From positions 1-21,051 of the forward strand of contig JAEWJB010000017.1 of the NCBI GenBank assembly GCA_023386795.1: 21,051 bases of DNA, read 5' to 3'. The translations under genes and the position numbers were made by a program. The DNA is from Pseudomonadota bacterium. GTDB taxonomy: Bacteria; Pseudomonadota; Gammaproteobacteria; Xanthomonadales; Xanthomonadaceae. This document shows positions 13,844 to 21,051 of this stretch, piece by piece. Under the pieces are notes generated by a model. That model saw nothing but the letters and a program-made list of their open reading frames with translations, was not told where the DNA came from and ran no database searches. Position 1 is the stretch's first letter. Each line of letters opens with the position of its first letter.

Positions 13844-14925
13844 GCCGCCGCCCTCCGCGGGCGCGACAGCCGTCCATCGCGCAGGTAGGCCCACACCGCC
13901 ACCAGCAGCAGCGGCGCCAGCAGCCACCACAAGCCAAGCGCGGCGGGCGTCTTGCCGGCCGAAATCCACTGCGTGCCGACGATCATCAGGTTGGTGCCGA
14001 CCAGGTAGCCAAGGAAAGCCAGCATGATGCGGCCGTAGCGCTGCTGCCGCGGCGAGCTGCGCGAGAGCGGCAGTGCCAGCAAGGCGAAGGACAGCGCCAG
14101 CAACGGCGGGGCGATGCGCCAGTTCAACTGCGCGCGGGCGGCGAGCCGCTCGTCGTCCAGCAGGCGGCGGGTGGACATTACTTCCGGGTCGTTCTCGTCG
14201 TGCACCTGGGCGCGGTCAGGCAGTGCCACCTCGTTGCGGGCGAACCGCAGCAGGCGGTAATCCAGGCCCTCGCCCTTGGCCGGCCCCTCCACGCGGTAGC
14301 CATCTTCCATGCGCAGGAAGCGGTCCTTCTTGCCCTCGAAGAACACCGAGCCGGTGTTGGCGGTGGCGACGTCCACGCGGTCTTCGGTCTGCCGCTGCAT
14401 GAAGATCTTGCCGAACTGGGTGCCATTGGGCGACACGCTGGACAGGTACACCACCCCGCCCCCGGACAGCGGCGTGAAGCGCCCGGCCTCCAGGCCGGCG
14501 ATGACCACCGAGCGGTTGGCGTCCTCGAGCATCTTGTCGGCGGTGCGGGTCGCCAGCGGGCCCAGCCACAGCGAGCAGGCGGCGATCAGCAGCACCACCG
14601 GCACCGTCAGCATCATGATCGGCCGCAGCAGGCGGCGCGGACCGACGCCGATGGCGGTGATGACGGCCATTTCCGAATCCCGGTACAGCCGCGCCAGCGC
14701 CAGCAACAGGCCGAGCATCAGCGCCAGCGGCAGGATGAGGGGCAGGTAGGCCACGAACTGCAGCCCCAGCTGGGACAGCAGCAGCCGGGCGGGCACCTTG
14801 CCGTCGGCGATGTTGCCCAGGATGTCCACCAGCACCGCGCCGACGCTGACCACCAGCAGCACGATCAGCGTCGCGAAGAAGCTCTGGGTGAAATCGCGCA
14901 GCAGATATCGGTCGAGCTTCGGCAT
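13840..14925 (-). CDS. lptF: LPS export ABC transporter permease LptF
   Basis: This is the partner permease to LptG in LPS export. It has 361 residues (E. coli 366). It opens with MPKLDRYLLRDFTQSFFATLIVLLVVSVGAVL, the family start with a charged amphipathic helix leading into the first membrane helix. Further helices lie at about 52-77 and 99-122. The periplasmic jellyroll spans about 130-265 (VIAGLEAGRFTPLSGGGVVYLS and onwards). Three C-terminal helices follow, with the cytoplasmic RRSSPRQQRYG-type loop reading LSRSSPRQQRYGR. It is the first gene of a two-gene operon and diverges from pepA across 107 bp, the same arrangement as in E. coli. No clear ribosome-binding site precedes the ATG. Confidence 0.95.
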   Translation of the reverse strand: MPKLDRYLLRDFTQSFFATLIVLLVVSVGAVLVDILGNIADGKVPARLLLSQLGLQFVAYLPLILPLALMLGLLLALARLYRDSEMAVITAIGVGPRRLLRPIMMLTVPVVLLIAACSLWLGPLATRTADKMLEDANRSVVIAGLEAGRFTPLSGGGVVYLSSVSPNGTQFGKIFMQRQTEDRVDVATANTGSVFFEGKKDRFLRMEDGYRVEGPAKGEGLDYRLLRFARNEVALPDRAQVHDENDPEVMSTRRLLDDERLAARAQLNWRIAPPLLALSFALLALPLSRSSPRQQRYGRIMLAFLGYLVGTNLMIVGTQWISAGKTPAALGLWWLLAPLLLVAVWAYLRDGRLSRPRRAAA

Positions 14926-15032
14926 AGGGTGGGGGCTTGCTAAACTCTTGGATTCGTTCGCGGAGTCGCCAGCCTAACCGGGCCGGCGTAAACAGTCCGC
15001 GATTGTACGGACTTGCCAACGGAATCTGCTCA
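14926..15032. promoter_or_regulatory. Divergent lptF/pepA control region with a short inverted repeat
   Basis: This spacer separates two oppositely transcribed essential or core operons, so it should carry both promoters. No strong -35/-10 pair is visible. AGTCCG (14994-14999) and CGGACT (15008-15013) form a perfect six-base inverted repeat with an eight-base centre. It lies 19 bases before pepA, where it could be an operator or a leader hairpin. Confidence 0.35.
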
Positions 15033-16514
15033 ATGGCCCTGCAATTCACCCTGAACCTCGACGCCCCGGCCTCCGCCGCGGTGGACTGCCTCGTCGTCGG
15101 CGCCTATGCCGACCAGTCCCTGACCCCGTCCGCCCAGGCGATCGACGCGGCCAGCGGTGGCCGCATCGCCGCCCTGCTCGCCCGCGGCGACGTCAGCGGC
15201 AAGACCGGCGCCACCACCCTGCTGCACGACCTGCCCGGCGTTACCGCGCCGCGCGTGCTGGTCGTGGGCCTGGGCGATGCAGGCAAGTTCGGGGTGCCGC
15301 AGTACCTCAAGGCCATCGGCGACAGCGTGCGCGCCCTGCGCAGCGGCCCCATCGCGCAGGCGTTGTTCACCCTGTCCGAGTTGCCGGTGAAGGGTCGCGA
15401 CGCGGCCTGGGCGATCCGCCAGGCGATCATCGCCGGCGACCACGCCGCCTATCGCTACACCGCCACGCTCGGCAAGAAGAAGGCCGACGACAAGGGCCTG
15501 GCCCACCTCGTCGTCCAGGGCGGGGACGCCGTGGCGCTGGCGCAGGGCCAGGCCATTGCCGCCGGCGTCGAATACGCCCGCGAGCTGGGCAACCTGCCGC
15601 CGAACCTGTGCAACCCGGCCTACCTGGCCGAGACCTCGCTGGCCTTTGCCGCCGCCCATGACGGCGCCGAGGCCGAGGTGCTGGACGAAGTGCAGATGGA
15701 AGCCCTGGGCATGGGCTCGCTGCTGGCGGTGGCGCGTGGCTCTGCCAACCGCCCGAAGCTGGTGGTGCTGAAGTGGAACGGGGGCGGCGATGCACGGCCC
15801 TACGTGCTGGTCGGCAAGGGCATCACCTTCGATACCGGCGGCGTCAACCTCAAGACGCAGGGTGGCATCGAGGAAATGAAGTACGACATGTGCGGTGGCG
15901 CCAACGTCATCGGCACCTTCGTGGCCACGGTGAAGGCGCAGCTGCCGGTGAACCTGGTGGTGGTGGTGCCCGCGGTGGAGAACGCCATCGACGGCAACGC
16001 CTACCGCCCGTCGGACGTCATCACCAGCATGTCCGGCAAGACCATCGAGGTCGGCAACACCGACGCCGAAGGCCGCCTGATCCTGTGCGACGCGCTCACC
16101 TACGCCGAGCGCTTCAATCCCGAGGCGCTCATCGACGTGGCTACCCTCACCGGCGCGTGCATGGTCGCCCTCGGCCACCAGACCGCCGGCCTGATGAGCA
16201 AGCACGACGACCTGGCCAACGAGTTGCTGGCCGCCGGCGAGCACGTCTTCGACCGCGCCTGGCGCCTGCCGCTGTGGGACGAATACCAGGGCATGCTCGA
16301 TTCCACCTTCGCCGACGTCTACAACGTCGGCGGCCGTTGGGCCGGCGCCATCACCGCCGGCTGCTTCCTGTCGCGCTTCACCGAGAACCAGCGCTGGGCG
16401 CACCTGGACATCGCCGGCGTGGCCAGCGACGAAGGCAAGCGCGGCATGGCCACCGGCCGCCCGGTCGGCCTGCTGACCCAGTGGCTGCTGGATCGCGCCG
16501 CCGCCACCGCGTGA
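15033..16514 (+). CDS. pepA: Leucyl aminopeptidase PepA (M17 family, cytosol aminopeptidase)
   Basis: PepA is a hexameric two-metal aminopeptidase that removes N-terminal residues, preferring Leu. In E. coli it is also a DNA-binding protein in Xer recombination at plasmid cer sites and in carAB control. The 493-residue protein has the N-terminal macro-like domain (about 1-170) and the catalytic domain. The M17 signature NTDAEGRL is at 342-349. Metal and catalytic residues appear at family spacing: Lys262, Asp267, Lys274, Asp285, Asp344, Glu346, Arg348 (E. coli Lys270, Asp275, Lys282, Asp293, Asp352, Glu354, Arg356). The start at 15033 (MALQFTLN) is preferred over the 32-codon in-frame extension, which runs through the control region. 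It leads the pepA-holC-valS cluster. Confidence 0.97.
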   Translation: MALQFTLNLDAPASAAVDCLVVGAYADQSLTPSAQAIDAASGGRIAALLARGDVSGKTGATTLLHDLPGVTAPRVLVVGLGDAGKFGVPQYLKAIGDSVRALRSGPIAQALFTLSELPVKGRDAAWAIRQAIIAGDHAAYRYTATLGKKKADDKGLAHLVVQGGDAVALAQGQAIAAGVEYARELGNLPPNLCNPAYLAETSLAFAAAHDGAEAEVLDEVQMEALGMGSLLAVARGSANRPKLVVLKWNGGGDARPYVLVGKGITFDTGGVNLKTQGGIEEMKYDMCGGANVIGTFVATVKAQLPVNLVVVVPAVENAIDGNAYRPSDVITSMSGKTIEVGNTDAEGRLILCDALTYAERFNPEALIDVATLTGACMVALGHQTAGLMSKHDDLANELLAAGEHVFDRAWRLPLWDEYQGMLDSTFADVYNVGGRWAGAITAGCFLSRFTENQRWAHLDIAGVASDEGKRGMATGRPVGLLTQWLLDRAAATA

Positions 16515-16521
16515 TCCCGCC

Positions 16522-16550
16522 GGAGGGGCGCGGCCCATGCCCGCCCCTCC
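16522..16550 (+). other. Stable hairpin between pepA and holC that encloses an alternative start codon
   Basis: GGAGGGGCG (16522-16530) pairs with CGCCCCTCC (16542-16550), and GGC (16532-16534) pairs with GCC (16539-16541), leaving one bulged C and the loop CCAT. The 12-pair stem starts seven bases after the pepA stop. It buries a good ribosome-binding site (GGAGG) and places the ATG at 16537 in and next to the loop. No T-run follows, so it is probably not an intrinsic terminator. It may tune holC expression or protect the pepA mRNA end. Confidence 0.6.
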
Positions 16551-16584
16551 CCTGCCCGCCACGTCCCTTCCCGAATCCCGCCCG

Positions 16585-17010
16585 ATGCCCCGTGCCGACT
16601 TCTACCTGATCGCCAAGCCACGCTTCCTCACCGAACCGCTGAAGCTGGTGTGCGAACTGGCGCGCAAGGCCCACGACGCCAACCTGTCGATGCTGATCCT
16701 GGCCCGCGACGGTGCCCAGGCCGAGGAGCTGGACGACCTGCTCTGGTCGTTCGATCCCGACGCCTACATCCCGCACCAGATCGCCGGCATGGACGAGGAC
16801 GAGGACGAGGCCCCGGTGCTGATTGCCAGCCCGGAGATGGATGTCCCGGCCCGCGCGCTGGTGCTGAACCTGCGCGATGATCCCTACCTGGGGGCCTGCG
16901 ACCGCATCCTGGAAGTGGTGCCGGCCGACCCGGCCGCACGCGAACCGTTGCGCGAGCGCTGGAAGCAGTACAAGGCCCTCGGCCTGGAACTGAACAAGTA
17001 CGACATGTAA
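16585..17010 (+). CDS. holC: DNA polymerase III chi subunit
   Basis: Chi links the clamp loader, through psi, to single-stranded DNA-binding protein at the replication fork. The 141-residue product is near the E. coli length (147). It starts PRADFYLIAKPRF, followed by an alpha/beta fold with LARDGAQAEELDDLLWSF (about 51-68), IPHQIAG, PVLIAS and the C-terminal REPLRERWKQYKALGLELNKYDM. The chosen ATG (16585) matches the usual short N-terminus but has no good ribosome-binding site. An ATG at 16537, 16 codons earlier, has GGAGG upstream but would add a Pro-rich segment and lies in a hairpin. The gene lies between pepA and valS as in E. coli. Confidence 0.9.
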   Translation: MPRADFYLIAKPRFLTEPLKLVCELARKAHDANLSMLILARDGAQAEELDDLLWSFDPDAYIPHQIAGMDEDEDEAPVLIASPEMDVPARALVLNLRDDPYLGACDRILEVVPADPAAREPLRERWKQYKALGLELNKYDM

Positions 17011-17029
17011 GGCGCCGCCTGCCCGCGCC

Positions 17030-17043
17030 CGTTTGCCCAAACG
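17030..17043 (+). promoter_or_regulatory. Palindrome in the holC-valS spacer
   Basis: CGTTTG-CC-CAAACG is a perfect inverted repeat with six-base arms in the 59-base gap before valS. The two-base centre cannot close an RNA loop without opening base pairs, so a protein-binding site is more natural than a hairpin. No T-box-like leader is present. Confidence 0.3.
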
Positions 17044-17069
17044 CCTCCGAATCCCCAGATCCTGGTCCT

Positions 17070-19895
<2,826 letters not shown>

Positions 19896-19912
19896 ACAGG
19901 CGCGCCCCACCG

Positions 19913-20347
19913 GTGCCGCCGCCCGTGCTGGCGGCGGCCTGCGCAGCCATCGCCTGGTGGCTGCCGCAATCCTGGCGAATGGAAGTGCCCAGCGCGCTGC
20001 GCTGGGCTGGCATCGTGCTGGCGATGTCGGGGTTGCTGCTCAACGCGTGGCCGAAGTGGTTTTTCAGGCGCCAAGGCACGACGGCCAACCCGCTGCACCC
20101 GGATCGCAGCACCGCGCTGGTCACGGGCGGCCCATACCGCTGGTCGCGCAACCCGATGTACGTGGGGTATGCCGTGTTCCTTGCGGGATGGGGTCTATGG
20201 CTCGCGCAACCGGCCGCGTTGGCGTGCGTGATCCTGTTCGTCGGATGGATCGACCGACTGCAGATTCCGGCCGAGGAGGATGCACTGCAGGCTCGTTTCG
20301 GCACCACCTACGCGGACTACCGCCACAAGGTACGCCGCTGGCTGTAA
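19913..20347 (+). CDS. Isoprenylcysteine carboxyl methyltransferase-like (ICMT/PEMT family) membrane protein
   Basis: This is a small multi-pass protein of about 144 residues from the GTG at 19913. Hydrophobic segments lie at about 5-17, 31-46, 83-98 and 100-114. The family motif GPYRWSRNPMYVG (73-85), a Glu-Glu pair (121-122), and the closing FGTTYADYRHKVRRWL define the phospholipid/isoprenylcysteine methyltransferase superfamily, in which this C-terminal half binds S-adenosylmethionine. Bacteria mostly lack prenylated CaaX proteins, so the substrate is unknown, possibly a lipid or small thiol. The start is uncertain: GTG at 19913 and 19925 are both possible, and CTG at 19892 would overlap the valS stop. 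It lies just downstream of valS and probably is cotranscribed. Its stop is one base from the convergent rimI stop. Confidence 0.82.
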   Translation: MPPPVLAAACAAIAWWLPQSWRMEVPSALRWAGIVLAMSGLLLNAWPKWFFRRQGTTANPLHPDRSTALVTGGPYRWSRNPMYVGYAVFLAGWGLWLAQPAALACVILFVGWIDRLQIPAEEDALQARFGTTYADYRHKVRRWL

Positions 20348-20348
20348 G

Positions 20349-20831
20349 TCAGCCCATTCCCTCGAAGGCCAGCTCCATCGCCATCACCAGCGCGTCCTCG
20401 CGGCCGCTGTGGGCCGGGTAGTAGCGTGGCCGGCGGCCGATTTCGTTGAAGCCTTCCGAGTGGTACAGCGCAATGGCCGAGGTATTGGACGGCCGCACTT
20501 CGAGGAACACGCGGCTGGCGCCGCGTTCGCGCGCCAACCGGACCAGCGCGCGCAGCAGCACGCGGCCATGGCCGCGCGATTGCTGCGCCGGATCCACGCA
20601 CACGTTGAGGATGTGGGCTTCATCGGCCGCGATGCTGAGCATGCCGTAGCCCACGAGCTGGCCTGCCTGCTCCATCACCCGCCCCGGGTAACCGGCATGC
20701 AGGCAATCGCGGAAGATGCCGCGCGTCCACGGGAACGGATAAGCGCGGCGCTCGATTTCCATCACCGTGTCGAGGTCTTCCTCACGCATCGGCCGCAGCA
20801 CGGCCGGCGCCGGCGCGCTCACCGCACTCAT
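20349..20831 (-). CDS. rimI: Ribosomal protein bS18 alanine N-acetyltransferase RimI
   Basis: RimI is a GNAT enzyme that acetylates the N-terminal Ala of ribosomal protein bS18 using acetyl-CoA. The 160-residue product shows the GNAT fold. ERRAYPFPWTRGIF (27-40) is the RimI-type substrate segment. NVCVDPAQQSRGHGR contains the acetyl-CoA loop Q84-x-x-G-x-G. Glu111 and Tyr123 correspond by constant offset to Glu103 and Tyr115 of Salmonella RimI. The start at 20831 (MSAVSAPAP) is chosen because AAGGGA (20837-20842) lies five bases upstream and the ATG overlaps the stop of the upstream holD as ATGA. A 15-codon extension to 20876 is in frame but lies inside holD. The holD-rimI pair is the same as in E. 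coli. Confidence 0.94.
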   Translation of the reverse strand: MSAVSAPAPAVLRPMREEDLDTVMEIERRAYPFPWTRGIFRDCLHAGYPGRVMEQAGQLVGYGMLSIAADEAHILNVCVDPAQQSRGHGRVLLRALVRLARERGASRVFLEVRPSNTSAIALYHSEGFNEIGRRPRYYPAHSGREDALVMAMELAFEGMG

Positions 20832-21051
20832 GGGCGTCCCTTGCCCTGCTTGCGCAGCGCCCGCAGCTGCGGCCACAGCGCCCGCTTGGCGCGCGGGTTG
20901 GCACGCAGTTCGGCCAACGGCCAGGTGGCCATCAGGGTCTGCGTGGCGGGGTCGTTCGGATTGAGGCCCGAAGCGCGCAACAGCGCGATCTGCAGGCGGT
21001 CCGGCAAGCCGGTGCGACCGCGACGCGGCGCACTGGCGGAAGGCTCGGGCG
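20828..21051 (-). CDS. holD: DNA polymerase III psi subunit, C-terminal part (truncated by window edge)
   Basis: The last 73 codons of a gene enter from the right edge, in frame from 21049, and end with TGA at 20828-20830. Psi bridges the clamp loader and chi. The segment TWPLAELRANPRAKRALWPQLRAL closely resembles, from memory, the E. coli HolD C-terminus (LTDLRANPTARAALWQQI), including the LRANP..R.ALW core. The gene also overlaps rimI by ATGA, which is the E. coli holD-rimI arrangement. The more N-terminal visible part (LPDRLQIALLRASGLNP) is compatible with psi but not diagnostic. The tail LRKQGKGRP is basic. The N-terminus, which contains the chi-binding helix in E. coli, is outside the window. 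Confidence 0.82.
   Translation of the reverse strand, partial: PEPSASAPRRGRTGLPDRLQIALLRASGLNPNDPATQTLMATWPLAELRANPRAKRALWPQLRALRKQGKGRP

Noticed and set aside
13844..13969. 42-codon upstream extension of lptG
   Set aside because: It lies within lptF in another frame and lacks LptG features. The ATGA overlap at 13840-13843 gives the normal family start MRITPRI.

Overview
The window is high-GC gammaproteobacterial chromosome, most likely from the Xanthomonadaceae (Stenotrophomonas, Pseudoxanthomonas, Luteimonas or Lysobacter type). The evidence is the strong G/C third-position bias and the gene order: xerD-dsbC next to purL, and lptF/lptG divergent from pepA-holC-valS, followed by a holD-rimI pair. 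The genus is inferred from gene order and protein style, not from a database match.

Region by region: (1) 1-182, minus strand: the first 60 codons of an exported protein, probably an S8 (subtilisin-type) protease, running off the left edge. (2) 339-5894, minus strand: one very large trimeric autotransporter adhesin (YadA/Hia type, 1851 residues) with an extended signal peptide, long YadA-like head repeats, six neck motifs, an Ala/Thr-rich linker and a complete C-terminal membrane anchor. It contains a direct repeat of about 1.1 kb, in frame, at a spacing of 2112 bp. (3) 5895-6337: a gene-free region with the adhesin leader and promoter region and the purL terminator. (4) 6338-10222, minus: purL. 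(5) 10223-10309: a short spacer with a long hairpin and a 17-bp palindrome around a -10-like element. (6) 10310-12171, minus: xerD then dsbC. (7) 12240-12740, plus: an RDD-family membrane protein whose stop codon overlaps that of lptG. (8) 12737-14925, minus: lptF-lptG, overlapping by ATGA. (9) 15033-20347, plus: pepA, holC, valS and a small methyltransferase-like membrane protein. (10) 20349-21051, minus: rimI preceded by the 3' end of holD, again with an ATGA overlap.

The genes fall into functional groups. LptF and LptG form the permease of the LPS exporter. PepA, HolC (chi) and ValRS form the classical conserved cluster. HolD (psi) and HolC (chi), which bind each other in the DNA polymerase III clamp loader, lie within about 4 kb here. 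XerD resolves chromosome dimers and DsbC isomerises periplasmic disulfides. The accessory part is the adhesin together with the secreted protease.

I see no insertion sequence, CRISPR array, prophage, tRNA or rRNA, and no clearly new multigene system. The observations most worth checking are the in-frame recombinogenic architecture of the adhesin, the structured DNA upstream of purL, and the hairpin that encloses an alternative holC start.
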